DNA of 64,000 bases from contig NC_085138.1 of the NCBI RefSeq assembly GCF_035046485.1, positions 40,955,464-41,019,463 on the forward strand, in the 5' to 3' direction. Below the pieces are notes generated by a model that saw only the letters and a list, made by a program, of their open reading frames with translations, did no database searches and was not told the DNA's origin. This DNA comes from Aedes albopictus (taxonomy: Eukaryota > Arthropoda > Insecta > Diptera > Culicidae). Shown here piece by piece: positions 9,856-22,845 of the stretch. The position numbers and the translations under genes were made by a program. Numbering within the stretch: position 1 is the stretch's first letter; each line of letters opens with the position of its first letter.

Positions 9856-12800
9856 CAAGGGCGTAGCCAGCTTTTCGGTCAGGGAGGGCAAGCACCCTTA
9901 GCAAATTTGTACCTTTTAGCTTTTATAACTATACACAATACGATGATATTAAATATAATAACATTATAATCTAAAAGCAATAATTAACCAACCCTACAGC
10001 AATCACGTTGTTGTATTTTGTACAATATGTTAAAAAAGCTCACCTGATCTACATAAACCAACGTGGTGCTGGTAGCAAGTTCTCCAGAAATTCTTGAAAT
10101 AATTTAAAAAAAAAACAGGTGTTCCTAGAGAAGTTCTTGTGTACATCCCTGAAAAGATGATTGAAGGATATCTGAAATTTCCGATGAATCTCCTGAATGA
10201 ATTTTTGAACAGAACCTGAGAGGAATTTCTGAAGAAATCATTTGAGGAACTCCTGGAGCAATCCCTGGAAGTCCGACTGGTCAGACATCGTCCTGTCGAT
10301 GGGCAACAACGAGCCCGAAACCGGTCGACTCATAAAGGTAATTATATCTTCTTTTTAACGTTTTGTAAGAATAATAAGTGTTGTGTCTGTCTCGTGTTAT
10401 AAGTATTCCTGGAGAACTTCCTGGAAGTATCCTTGGTGGAACTTCTGAAGAACTTCCTGGAGGAAACTTTAAAGGATTTCCTGGAGTAATCCATGGGAAA
10501 ATCCCAGGAGAAATTCATGGAGAAATCTCTAGAGAAATTCCTGAAGCAATTCCTGATGGAATCTCAGGAGAAATTCATGGAGAAAGGCCTGGAGGACTCC
10601 CTAAAGGAATTGTTAATGATTTCTGAAGGATGTCCAGGATCAATTCCTGAAGTAATTCCTGGAGGAATTCCTGGACAAAATCCTGGAGGAATGCCTAGAG
10701 AAATTACTGTGGGAATGTTGGAGGAATTTATGATGAAATTCCTGGAGAAATCTCTAGACGAATTTATGAAAGAATTACTGGATAAGTTTCTAGATGGATC
10801 TCCAGAGGAATTATATTATTTTTCTTTTTCTGAAAAAATCTTTTAATAAAATCCTATAGGAATTTCTAGCGGAATTTCTGGAAACATTCATGGAGAAATC
10901 CTCGAAATTCATTGAAGAAATTTGTGAAGAAATCCCTGGATCCTTAAAGGAATTCCTGGAGGAATACCTGAAGGAATCCCTGAACAATTCTTTAAGGTAT
11001 TCCTGGAGTATTTTCTGGAATAGTTTATAAAGAAATCCCTAGAGGATTTGCTGTAGGAACTTCTGGAGGATTTCCTAGAGGAATCTTCGAATTATCTCCT
11101 GGAGGAATCCCTGGGAAAATCCACGGAGAAATTCGTTGAGAATTTCCTGAAATAATTTCTGAAAAAAATCCTCATGAGGTTTTCTGAAAAAAATCTGATG
11201 AAATTGCTTACATAATTTCTGAAGGATTTCCAGGAGCGATTCCTGGATCAATTCCTAGAGAAATTTCTGGAGAAAATCCTGAAGAAATTCTTGGGGTATT
11301 TCCTGGAGAATTCCTGGAATTCCTGGATAAAATCCTGGAGGAATTCCTGGCAGAATTCTTGGAGGTTTTCCTTTGGGAATTGCTGGAGGAGTCTTTGAAA
11401 TTCTTGCAACAATTGCTGGATGAATTTATGGGGGAATCTCTAGAGGAAATTTCTGAAGAAATCTCTTGAGAAATTCCTGAGGAATTTCTAAAAAAAATCT
11501 GGAGAAATTCCTGGAGAAATCCTCGAAGCAATTTCTGAAGGAATCCCTGAGGAAATCCTTGGAAAAAATCGTGGAGAAATCCCAGGAAAAATCCCTGAAG
11601 AAGTTCCTGCAGAAATTTTGAGCGAAATTCCTGGAGAAAAACCTTGAAGAATTATTGGAGGAATTCCTGAAATCTAGAAGGTATTCCTAGCGAAATTACT
11701 GGACATAATTTATGATGGAACTCTTTGATTAATTCCTGGTGAAATTCCTGGAGGATTCCCTGAAGAAATTCCTGGAGTAATTCCACGAAGAGACCCTGGA
11801 TAAATTCCTGGATCCTCTTAGAAATCCTGGAGGAATGCCAGCTTGGACTTCTCAAGCAATCCCAGGAGAAACTCCTGGAAGAACTCCTGGGGAATTTCTG
11901 GAGGATTTTTTTTAGGGGTCCCTGAAGCAATTCCTGGAGGAATATCTGGTGGAATTCCCGGATAAATCGCTGGAAAAAAAAAACTTGGAGAAATCCCTGA
12001 AAGAATGCCTGAAAAATTTCCTGGAAGAATGCCTAGGAGAATTCCTGGTGGTATTCTTGAAGGATTTCCTGAAGTAATCCCTGGAGATATATTTGGATGA
12101 ATTTCTGTAGGAGTCTCCGGAAAAAAACCTTGGAAATTGAAGCCCTTACCTTGCAGTTGTCCTAACGCTTGAAGATTTCCTGGATAAACATCTGTTGAAC
12201 TTCCTTATGAAATTCTTGGAAGAATCCTGGAAGCAATTACAGGAGGAATCGCTGAAGGAATGCATTGAGGAAACTGGAGGGTTTCTTGAAGGAATCTCTG
12301 AAAAAAAATCTTGTTAGAAATCTTGGAGGGATCCCTGGACGATATCCTAGAGGAATGCCTGTAGGAATTCCTGAAGGAATCTATAGCAGAACTCATGGAG
12401 AAATCTCTAGAGGAATATCAAGCGAAATTTCTGGAGGAATCTCTAGATGCATTCCTGGAGGAATTTTTAAAGAAATTCCTGCAGGATCTCCCAGAGGAAT
12501 CCCAGGAGAAATTTCTAGAGAAATTCGTGAAGAAATTGAATCTCTTAAGGAATTCATAGAGGAATATTAGGAATAATTCCTGAAGATATCGCAGATGGAA
12601 TTCTTGGAGAAATTCTGGAGGAAGTCTTAGAAGAGTTCCTGAAGGAATCCCGGAAGCCATATCAAGAGGAATTCCTAAGGGAATCCTTAAACAGTTCCTG
12701 CAGGAAGTACTAAATTAATTCCTGGAGGAGTTCCATAAGGAATACGAGAATGCATTTTTGAAGAAAAGTTCCTGGGAGAATCTTTAGAGAAATTTTCAAA

Positions 12801-14310
12801 ATAAGTTGTTGCAGAAAAAATCACATAAGGAATTTCCGAGTTAAGCCCTACAGAAATTCTTGGAGGAGTCCATGTAGGCATCCCTGAAGGATATCCTACA
12901 GGAATGCTAGTAGTTATTAACGGAGAATCTCTAAAAATACTCCTGAAGGAATCTGTAGAAGAATTCCAGGAGGAATTTCTGGAGGAAACTCTAAAGGCAT
13001 TTCTGAAGGCATCCCTGGATAATTTTTTAGGGGAGTCCCTGCAGCAATTCTCTGAGGAATCCTGAGAATTATTTCTGGAGGAATCTCTGAAGAAATTCGT
13101 GGAGGAATCCCAGGAAGCATTCCCGAAGAAGCTGCAGATGGAATCCTTGAGGAAATCCTGAAGGAATACTAAGAAGAGTTCGTGGAGGAACTCCTTGAGG
13201 AGCCCCTGTAGCAGTTTCTCAAGGAATCCTTGCAGGAGTTCCTGAATAAACCCCAGAAGGAATCCCGGAAACAATTCCTAAGGGAATCCCTAAACAGTTC
13301 CTGGAGGAAGTACTGGATTAATTCCTGAAGGAGTTCCTGAAAGAATTCCAAGAGGAATTCCTTAAAAAGTGTTCCTGGGGGAATCCTTGGAGGAATTTAT
13401 AAAATAATCCCTGGAGTTGTTCCTAAAAGAAATGCAGAAGAAATTCCCGGGTGAATCCCTAGATGAATTCTTGAAGGAAAACCTGGAGGAATTCCTGAAG
13501 AAATCCCATGAGGAATCCTATAAGCAATCGCATGAGGAATTCCTTAGGGAATCCCATGATGAATTCCTTAGGAAATCCCATGAAAGCTTTCTTAACAAAT
13601 TCCCGGAAAAAAAATTGAAGCAAAAAAAAAATACGAAGGAATCAACGTCTGCAGTAATTTTAAGACGAGTTTTTATTGGAAGTTTTGGATGGATTCCCAA
13701 AAGAATGTTTTGTATAATGTTTTAAGGAACTTTGGATGAATTTTAAGCTAATGTCTGGCAAAGTTCCCTGTACGGGTTTCTGGAAGATATTCCTGCTGAA
13801 ATACTTCGAATTATCCCCTGGAGAAATTCTTGGAGGAATCCTCGAAAAAAGCACTGGAACATTCACTGGAGGAACCTCTATAGATATCCCGGAGGAATGT
13901 CGGGTGAAACCCATTGAGGAATTCTTGAAAAAAATGGAGCAATCCATGATGGAATCACTGAAGGAAGCCATGGAAAATTTCCTGGAGGAATTTGTCAATG
14001 CTTGCTTGCAGAAGCATCTGCAAAACTTTTCTGGAGGAATTGTGGAAGGAATTCTTGATGCATTTCTTAGAACAAACCCTGAAACAATCTACCGCAACCG
14101 GTTCCAGCCTATCTGGAAAATTTGGCATGATGTTTTTGTATTCCATGAATGAACATCACAAAATTAAGCAATTCTACCAAGCGAAAGTGAAGTGGTTCTC
14201 TTGGAGAAATATTTAGCAAAATTTTCTGTGGTTCTGGAGTACAAAAGGTTTGATAATTGCGAATAAAAACCTTAATTATAGGATTGTTTGATTTTTTGAG
14301 ATATTTTTTC
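9856..14310 (+). mobile_element. hAT-like family 1, copy 2 (right end lost)
   Basis: Starts CAAGGGCGTAGCCAG at 9856, followed by CTTTTCGGTCAGGGAGGGCA. It matches copy 3 (from 15404) through the next 200 bp, including GCTCACCTGATCTA and a GATGCTGGTAGC-like string. The inner right portion (about 13650-14310) is also paralogous to 21110-21830 of copy 3, sharing GGTTTCTGGAAGATAT-like, GAAACCCATTGA and TTGTATTCCATGAAT strings. Homology stops near 14310 (TTTTTTCTGCA) and no right terminal repeat follows. A SINE begins about 50 bp further on, so the right end was probably lost by deletion or rearrangement. No transposase frame is present. Confidence 0.75.
10160..13650 (+). repeat. GGAATTCCTGGA-type degenerate minisatellite (copy 2 body)
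   Basis: Irregular 11-12 bp recurrence of GGAATTCCTGGA, GAAATCCCTGGA and GGAATCTCTAGAG. Units are far more diverged than in the 23-bp array at 46-55 kb, which implies greater age or weaker homogenisation. A small non-repetitive island at about 10275-10400 contains CATCGTCCTGTCGATGGGC and GAGCCCGAAACCGGTCGAC and is unrecognised. Repetitive frames (13417-13725, 12687-13274 and others) are by-products. Confidence 0.85.
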
Positions 14311-14362
14311 TGCAGTCGTGCACGAATACATCTATGAACTCTGCAGTATTTTTTTAAATCTA

Positions 14363-14640
14363 GGCCCATATAGCCGAGGCGGTAAACGCACGGGTATTCA
14401 GCATGACCATGCTGAGGGTGACGGGTTCGATTCCCGGTCGGTCCAGGATCTTTTCGTAAAGGAAATTTCCTTGACTTCCTTGGGCATAGAGTATCTTCGT
14501 GCCTGCCACACGATATACACATGCAAAATGGTCATTGGCAGAGGAAGCTCTCAGTTAAAAACTGTGGAAGTGCAATTGAACACTAAGCTGAGAAGCAGGC
14601 TTTGTCCCAGTGAGGACGTTACGCCAAGAAGAGAGAGAGA
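14363..14640 (+). mobile_element. tRNA-derived SINE, Feilai-like
   Basis: An A-box-like TAGCCGAGGCGGTAAACGC (14371-14389) and a B box GGGTTCGATTCCCGG (about 14423-14437) form a tRNA-like head. The body carries GGAAATTTCCTTGACTTCC, AACTGTGGAAGTGCAATTG and AAGCTGAGAAGCAGGCTTTG and ends in a GAGAGA tract. This layout matches the Feilai SINE known from Aedes mosquitoes, as I recall it. A 5'-truncated copy of the same body is at 43136-43223. It lies just beyond the broken right side of hAT-like copy 2. I could not define a target duplication. Confidence 0.8.
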
Positions 14641-15395
14641 CATTCCCGCAGAAATTTCAAGAGGATTAAACAAAACAATTTTGTTCATATTTATAATTTT
14701 GAAAAAAAACCTGAAAAAAAAGCCTGAATAAATTTTTGAGGAGTATTTGAAGGAATTTCTAAAACAATCTCTGGGGGAATAAACGATTGCATTTGTGGAC
14801 GAAGGAAATTTTGGGCGAAGTATTGATGTAATCATTGGAAAATTGTCATAGTAATCTCCATAAGAGTTTCTGGTAGAGCATCTTTAGAAATGAACATAAG
14901 AATCTCTGGAGTAATTGTTTTTTTTTGGCGGTGTTGAGATAATTTCATATTCAGAATCTGCATGCAAAACTGAGCCGAAATCCAAATTTTCATGAATTTT
15001 GGTGCCCGGGAACCTATTTCAAAATCAGTTTGAAGTTTGTATGGGAGCGATTTGTCGAATCACCCCTCGTCGCATTTTGTACTGGGCGGAGCTGTCAAGC
15101 AGTTGGCCAGCTGTCAAAAGGTGATTTTGAAAAATCTCTTCGAAATCGATTTTAGGTATCAAAATGAAGTTCTAAAAATCTGAAAAAAATCATGGTGGTT
15201 CAGAAAAAGGTGCTTTTTCGTATAAAATCAAAAAATCAATACATTTTCTTAATTTAAAAACCCAATTCTCTGAGAAATCTGTGGATTATATCCGAAGCAA
15301 TATCTGGAGAAGCAAGAAATGTTTTTGAGATAAATCTACAGATAAATCTCTAGAGGAAATCCCGAAACAATCTCCGAATAATTCTTCAATGGAAT
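14641..15395. repeat. Degenerate GAAT-type repeat with an AT-rich spacer
   Basis: 14641-14920 and 15240-15395 carry the old vocabulary (GGAATAAACGATTGC, GAATCTCTGGAGTAA, AATCTCTAGAGGAAATCCC). 14920-15240 is non-repetitive and unrecognised. The last 8 bp before copy 3, ATTGGAAG (15396-15403), are its left target-site copy. Confidence 0.5.
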
Positions 15396-15855
15396 ATTGG
15401 AAGCAAGGGCGTAGCCAGCTTTTCGGTCAGGGGGGGCAAGCACCCTTAGAAAATTTGTATTTACTAGCTTTTATAACTAAACGCAGCACGATGAAATTGA
15501 GTATATTAACATGATATTCCTTAAGCATTATTTAATCCGTTGTATTTTGTTCAATACGTTAAAAAAAGCTCACCTGATCTATAAAAATCAACGTGATGCT
15601 GGTAGCGGTGACCAATTTCTGGAAGATTAGCGATTTTTATTCACTCGTGCATAATTTTGCTCTGATTTTTATATTGTTAAAGTCAACAAAATATTTATAA
15701 GAAATTATAGCTGAAATCTTTTGAAAATTACGAACTTTTTTGAAGACTAACCTTGAATTTTCTGGTTCCTGTATGCATCCTTTTTAAATTTTCCAATACT
15801 ATTCGCTGGAGGAATTCCTCCACAAATTCTTGAAATATTAAAAAAAAATCACGTA

Positions 15856-17267
15856 GGGTAATTCGCCAATTGTTGAACGGTTAGTACTGACATTTTTGTT
15901 TTCGTTTATTTTTCCGTGCATAATTCCACTTTAGTTGAAAAATATCCAGTGAACGTCTAGATCCACTCATTCCGTATACTTCCCATTGAATTTCAATTCC
16001 CTTAAATGCCATTTTCTAAGAGAAAATAGAACATTTGTATGGGAAGTCTGTTACCCAAATGTTGAACGCTTCCTTAAGCTAGCTCATCCTAATGTTGGAC
16101 GATTCTCGCTAATTGTTGAACGGTTCAAGCTTTGTTCGTAATTGATGACGTATGACCCGACATCAACCTATCATTCACCTGTTTTTATTTTGGCTACCAA
16201 ACCCAACATAGACCCTACAGTTATCCGATGTGAGTCCAACAGTGGTCCAACATTTGATAAAATTTGACCCGACTTTGACCCGACATCCGATAATTTTTCA
16301 CTCTGCCGGAATTTTTCCACGTTTTTCGTGTTTTGTGGCCAGTAAGGCATTTGAGTGGCAATTTATTCAAATGACAGGGAATTGCTTCTCATTTGGAGAG
16401 AGCTCTAGTGGACTGAAATTGTTTTAAACACGACTAGATGTAAAAAATGTCTGAAAAGATTTGACTAGAAACGAAAACGATTGAAGAAAAGAACTCTTTT
16501 GAAAGCCCCTGAAACACTAAAACACTGATACCCATGGGACCCACTCAACCCCCTAGAACACCCCTACAACGACTCTTAAATCCCTTGCAAACTCGTGGAT
16601 CACTCGTAAATTCCTCTGGAACGCCCTGAAATACTCCTGGGACCACCTTAACACTCTGAATCCCTCTGGAACGCCCTTGGAACCCATTGAAACCCCCTGG
16701 AACCATCCTGAAGCCCTCTGCAACACCCCTGGAACATCCCTGGAACGCCCTTGAAACCCCATGACATGCACGATTAGGTAAAGTGGAAAAAAATATGGCA
16801 GTCATGCTATGTCATTGTTTAATATCAGTGTTCAACAATTGGATCCTAGATGCATAATGATAGTGTGATAAGAAAAATATTTTCTACAAATGAAATCACA
16901 ATGAAAATGTAATTTTAAACAATGTTAAACTGTTAAGGACATCCTTCCAGTTCTTGTAACTATGGTGTGACTTTGATATTTGAGGTTGATTTGCCAGCAA
17001 AGCTTATTTCGTAAGAGCAATTTCTTAAAATTAATCTTAAGAATTGTGCAGTTTTCGTGTCATCAGCGGTACAAAATTGGCAATCATCATTTTTGACGAA
17101 AAATATATATAATTTTGTTACTTAATTGGAGCAATATCGTGACACACATGTATACGCATCTACATCATACGTTTACATTGAGCAAAAATTACTCAAGTTA
17201 GATTTGTAATAACATTTTCAGAAACTGTTCAACATTTGGGTGGTTTTCAACAATTAGTGAATTACCC
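15856..17267. mobile_element. 1.4-kb TA-flanked element nested in copy 3
   Basis: The left end GGGTAATTCGCCAATTGTTG (from 15856) and right end (to 17267) are imperfect inverted repeats of about 23 bp; the right one reads GGGTAATTCACTAATTGTTG on the minus strand. TA flanks both sides (15854-15855 and 17268-17269). Copy 2 has no such insertion at the equivalent place, which acts as an empty-site reference. The words TTGTTGAACG and AATGTTGAAC recur inside. It carries its own short minisatellite (16500-16770) and no transposase frame. Confidence 0.82.
16500..16770 (-). repeat. CCCTGGAAC-type minisatellite inside the nested element
   Basis: About 20 degenerate units of 10-13 bp around CCCTGGAAC(GC) (for example CCCCTGGAACATCCCTGGAA). 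Minus-strand frames over it (16553-16771 and 16545-16805) are G/F/R/V-rich by-products. The unit resembles the GGAATTCC arrays only in period and in the TGGAA core. Confidence 0.75.
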
Positions 17268-17389
17268 TAATTCTGAAAAAGTTCTTGGGTACATCCGTGA
17301 AAACATGTTTGTAGGATTTCTGATATTTTCGAAGGAACTCCTGAATTAGGTTTTATAGAGAGGGGGAATTTGTGAAGAGAAATTGATAT

Positions 17390-20300
17390 TGATAAATTTC
17401 CGGAGAAATCCCTGGAAGACTTCCTGGAGAAAAACCTGGTTGAATCGCTGTTATAATTCCTACAGGAATGCCTGGAGGCATTCCCGGCGAAATTCCCGTA
17501 GGAATCCCTAGAAGAATTTTTTAAAGTATACCTGGAGGAATTCCTGTATAAAAATATGGGAGGAATAGTTAAAGAAATTTCTGAAGAGACCTCATGAGGT
17601 AATCGTAGAAGAAATCCTACATTAATTTCTGGAGGATTCTTTGGGGGGATTCTTGGAGAAATCCCAGAAAAGATTCCTTAAGGAATCCTTGAAGTAGTTC
17701 CTGGGAAAATCAAGCAAGAATACTGGAGGAATGCCTGGAGAAATTTCTGAAAAATTTCCGAGCGTAATTCATGGAGGAATATTTGGATAAGTCCCAGCCG
17801 GAATTCCTGGAGAATTTGCTTGGATGAATTCTTGGAGCAATGGAAAAATTCCTGAAGAAATCTTCAGAGGAATTCTAGGAGAAATTGCTGGAGAAATTTC
17901 TGAAAAAAAACCCTTGAGAAATTCCAGGAGGATTTCCTGGAATAACCATTGGAGGAATTTCTGGAGAAATCTCTGGAGGTATCTCTGGGAATATCCCTGG
18001 AGATATTCGTGGGGGAATCGCTAAAGAAAATCCTGGAGGAATCTCTGGAGGAATCCTTGACAAATTCCTGAAAGTATTACTGGAGAATTTCCCGGAAGAA
18101 TCTCTGCACAAATCCCTAGAGGATCTCCTGAAGAAATTACTGAAGGAATTGCTGATATAATTTCTGAAGAATGTCCAGAAGCAATTCCTGGATGAAATCC
18201 TGATGAAATTCCTGGGGTATTTCCTGGAGAAATTCCTGGAGAAATTCCTGGATTAAATCCTGGAGGAATGCCTGGAGGAATTCCTAGAGGTATTCCTGTG
18301 GGAATTGCTTGAGGAATCTCTAAAGGAAATCTTGAAAGAATAACTGGATGAAGTTCTAGAGGAATCTCCATAGGAATTCTGGGAGATTGCAATTTCTATT
18401 TCTGAAAAAAAAAATCCCTTGAGAAATCCTTGAAGGAATTCCTGAAAGAATCACTGGGGGCATACTGGAATAAATTTGTGGAGAAATCCCTGGAGGAATC
18501 TCTGGAGAAATTCCTGGAGGAATACCTGAAGAAATCTCTGGAAAATTCCTGAAGGTATTCCTGGAAGAATTTTTGAAGGTATTCCTGGAAGATTCATTGG
18601 AAAAACTTTTGAAGGATTTTCTGGAGGAATCCTTGAAGCTTTTTTTTGTTTTTATTTATGTGTATTTTAACTTAGAGCTAATTCTACATTATATCCTTGA
18701 AGCTATTCCTAATGAAATCTCAGGAGAAATACCTGGAGGAATAGCTGAAAGAATTTCTGAAAGATGTCCAGGAGCAATTCCTGGAAAAATATTTGAAGGA
18801 ATTCCTGGAAAAAAATCCTGGGGTAATTTTTGGAGGAGTTTCTGAATAAATTCCTTGATAAAATCCTGGAGGAATGCCTGGAGGAATTCCTAGAGGTATT
18901 TATGTAGGAATTGCTGGAGGAATCCATGATGGAACTCCTGGTGGAATATCTAGCGGAATTTATGAAAAAAAAATACTGGATGAATTTCTAGAAACCTTCG
19001 CAGGCTTTCCTGGAGGAATCCCTGAGACAATCCCTGAAAAAATCGCGAAGAAACCCCTGGAAGAATACCTGAAGCAATTTATGAAGGAATCTCAGGAGAA
19101 ATTCCTTAGGATATTTTTGAAGAATTTCCTGGAAGAATTTTTGAAAAAATCCCCAGAAAAATTCCTGAAGAAAATCCTGGAGTATTTGCTAACATAATTT
19201 CTTAAGAATGTCCAGGAGCAATTCATAGATAAATTCCTAGACAATTTTCTGGGGCAAATCCTGTAGAAATTCATGGAGTAATTCCTCGAGAATGTCCCGG
19301 AGGAGTTCTTGGAGAAATCCCTGAATGAAATCTTGGAGGAATGCCTGGAGGAATTCCTGGAGGTTTTCTTTTGGGAATTGCTGGAGGTAAGAATACCTAA
19401 TACCAGTAAGAATTATTACTGAATAAATTTCTGAGGGAATCTCAGAGGAACCCTGGGAGAAAGTTCTGAAAAATCCCCTGAAAAATTCCTGGAAGAATTC
19501 CTAGATAAATTTCTGGAGGAGTTCCTGGAGAAATCTTCGAAAGAATTCCTGAAGAAATCTTTGGGGAATAATTGGAGAAATTCGTGGAAACATCCCTGAA
19601 GAAGTTCCTGGAGGAATTTTTAGCGGAATTCCTGGATCTGGAAGAATTCTTGGAGTTCTTGGAAAAAATCCAAAAGGTGTTCCTAGAAAAAAATCCTGAA
19701 AGAATTTCTGAAGTAATTCTTGAAGGATTTCCTGGAGATATTCCTAGATGAACTGCTGACATAATTTATAAGAAAGTACCTTGAATAATTCGTGGAGTAA
19801 TGCCTGCATGGATTTCTGAAGGAGTCCCAGGTGTCCCTGAAGCAATTCCTGGAAGAATATCTGGTGGAATTCCGTGAGGAATCGCTGAAAAAAATCCTAG
19901 AGAAATTTCTGCAAGAATCCAAGGAGGAATCCCTGGAAGAATGCCTGGAAAATTTCTTGGAAGAATGCCTAGGAGAATTCCTGGTGGAATTCTTGGATGA
20001 TTCTCTGAAGAAATTCCTGGAGCAATCTTTAGAGAAATTCTTGTACAAGTCTCTGGAAAAAATCCTTGAAGAAATCCCTTTAAGAATTCCTGGATAAATT
20101 TCTGTAGGAATTCCAGGTGGAATTCTACGAACAATCCCAGAGCAATTTCTGGTGGAATCTCTGGAGGAATGCCTGGAGGAATTCATGAAGGAATGCCTTA
20201 AGGAAACCTTGGAGGATTTCTTGGAGGAATCTCTGAAAAAAATGTAGGAATGTAGGAGGGATTTATATAGAGGAACACCCGTATGAATTCCTGAAGGAAT

Positions 20301-21120
20301 CTCCAGAGGAACTCCTGGAGGAATCTCTAGATGAATTCCTGGAAGAACTTTCAGAGAAATCCCTGCAAAAACTCCCAGGGGAATCCCTGGAAAAATTCCA
20401 AGAGGAGTTCCTGAAAAAAATGGATAAATTTCTTAAGGAATTTCGGAGGAATCCTTAAAAGAGTTCCTGAAGAAACTCCAGAAGGAACCCCGGAAGCAAT
20501 TTCAAGAGGAATTAATAAGGGAATCACTTAACAGTTCCTAGAGGAAGTACTGCATTAATTTCTGGAGGAAATCCTTAAAGAATACAAGGAGGAAATCCAG
20601 AAGAAATATTAAGAAGAGTTCCTGGGAGAATCTTTGAAAAGAGAGATTTTTAAAATAAGTTGTTGAAGAAAGAATCACAGAAGCAATTCCCGCGCTGTAG
20701 AAATTCTTGGAGGAATCTCTGAAGAATATCCTAGAGAAATGCCTGTAGGGATTACCGAAGGAATCTCTAGAAATACTCCTGGAGAAATATCTAGAAGAAT
20801 CCCTGCTGCACTTCCCAGAGGAATAGTTCCTGGAGGAATCTCTGAAGAAATTTGTTTAAGAATCCCTTGATAAATTCCTGGGGAAATGCCAGAAAGAATA
20901 CCTGAAAAAATTGCAGATGGAATCCTTAAAGAAATCTTGAAGGCATTCTAAAAAGAGTTCGCGAAGGAACTCCTTGAGGAATCCCTGTTGCAGTTCCTAA
21001 AGAAAGCCCTGCAGGAGTTCCTGAATCCCGACAGCAGTCCCATGAGAAATTCCTTAGGAAATCCCAGGAAAGCTTTCTTAACAAATTCCTGGAAGAATCT
21101 CTGTAGGAAAAAAGTATGAA
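17390..21120 (+). repeat. GGAATTCCTGGA-type minisatellite (copy 3 body)
   Basis: Irregular 11-13 bp recurrence of GGAATTCCTGGAGAA, GAAATCCCTGG and GGAATCTCTAG, similar in style and divergence to the body of copy 2. It gives many stop-poor frames of 60-170 codons on both strands, none with a recognisable domain. Confidence 0.85.
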
Positions 21121-21926
21121 GGAATCCAGGTCTGCAATAATTTTTGGACGAATTACATATTGTTGGAATCTTTGGACGGACTCCCAAAACAATGCTTTGT
21201 GCAATGTTTCAAGGAATTCCTGGTTTAATTTTACCTAATCTCTGGTAAAATTTCATGTAAGGGTTTCTAGAAGATATTGCTGCTGGAATTCTTCGAATTA
21301 TTCAAGATTGAATTATTGGAGCAATCTCTAGTGGAACTTTTGAAGGAATATATGGAGAAATCCCTGAAGAAATCTTAATGAATACTTGCAGAAATGCATA
21401 AAATAATTTATGTTGACATTGCTTTGGGAATCTCAAGAGAAATTCCCGGAGGAATGTCTGGTGAAACCCATTGAAGAATTCTTGAAAAATTATCTGGAGC
21501 AACCCATGATCACCGGACTGAAGGAAGCTATGAGAAAAAGTCTACAAAGTCCTTCTTTTCCCTACCGGAACTTGTTTCGGCATACATATCTGGGAAATTT
21601 GGCATGTTGTTTTTGTATTCCATGAATAAACATCACAAGATTTAGCCATTCAACCAAGCTAGTTATTTGTTAATATTCTATGATATATTGAAGTGGTTCT
21701 GTTGGAGGAATACTTGGTGAAATTCCCTATGGTTCTCGAGCAAAAAAGGTTTAGTAAGTGTGGATAAAAACCTTAATTAATAGAATAGTTTATTTTTTTA
21801 GATATTTTTTTTCTGCAACTCTTAATTATTGATAATATTTGAGTTAACTCGAATTAAAAAAAATCTGGCGGCCAGGAGGGGGCACGGCCCCCCTTGCCCC
21901 CCTCTGGCTACGCCTATGATTGGAAG

Positions 21927-22845
21927 CACTTCCTAAAATAATCTCTTGAGGAATAAACTAAGAAGTTTGTAAAAAAATTCCGTAAGAAATTTGTGGCTCA
22001 ATTTTTGTAAATATCTCTGTTTGAAAAAATCTGTGAAGGAAAGAACAAAATGATTAATGTTAAATTTTTATATCAATCTGTGTACGAAATTTCGAAATAA
22101 TTTCTTGATTCAGTTTATTCCCTGAGGTTAATTTCTAAGGAATATGCAAGTATTTCAGAAACAATCTCTAGAGAAACTGTTTTAACAATCACTGGAAAAA
22201 TACTTAAAGGAATTCTCAACAGAGGAAACATTTTAACTATAGAATCTCTGGAGCTTTCTCTGAAAATATCTCTTAGAAATTTTAGATTTTTTTCTCAATA
22301 ACTAAATAACGCTGGAGGGAATGCAAAAAAACTTCTGAATAAAATTTCAAAGGAATATGTGAAAGAATTCTCAAAAAAAAAAAACTCTGGAGGATAGTAC
22401 GAAGTAATTTGTGCGAAAATTCCAGAAAAAAAAATCTAATTTTCGAAATAATTTCTAGAGGAGAACTCGAAAGAATCCCTGAGGATATTCCGGAACAAAT
22501 CCTGGAGAAATTTACAAAAGAACACCTGGAAAACTGAACGAAAGAATCTCTGAGAGAATACTTTGAGCAATCTTCAAATCAATTTAAAAATTAATTTCTG
22601 TAGAAATGACTTTTCTTGGAAAATTCTTGAACGAAACTGTGCAACAACTTTCAACTGAATCTATGGAAAAATTCCTAAAAGAATCTGTGGTATTACTAAC
22701 TTCCTCAAGAATCCGTGGAGTAATTTCGGTAGGAATCTCTGTAGGAATGAACAAAGGCATGTGTGGATACATTGCCAGAGGAATTTCTGGAAGATTGAAC
22801 TAAGAATGTTTTTGGGAAATTCTCAAATGAATCTGTGGAGGAAAT
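21927..22845. repeat. Degenerate GAAT-type repeat
   Basis: Resumes the old vocabulary directly after the target duplication of copy 3 (CACTTCCTAAAATAATCTC, GAATCTCTGAGAGAA, GGAATCTCTGTAGGAATGAA). It contains the left copy (22822-22845) of a 24-bp target duplication. Confidence 0.6.

Larger units (their letters stand above)
15404..21918 (+). mobile_element. hAT-like family 1, copy 3 (both ends present)
   Basis: The left end is CAAGGGCGTAGCCAG (15404-15418). The right end (21904-21918) is, in reverse complement, CATAGGCGTAGCCAG, a 13/15 match. A perfect 8-bp duplication ATTGGAAG flanks both sides (15396-15403 and 21919-21926). The first 200 bp match copy 2, and the right G/C-rich tract matches the left end of copy 1. 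The body is GGAATTCCTGGA-type minisatellite (about 17390-21120) followed by a non-satellite segment (21120-21880) shared with copy 2. A 1.4-kb TA-flanked element is nested at 15856-17267. There is no transposase frame. Confidence 0.88.

Noticed and set aside
14371..14437. Possible tRNA gene
   Set aside because: The tRNA-like A and B boxes lead into a typical SINE body, and a truncated copy of that body occurs at 43136.
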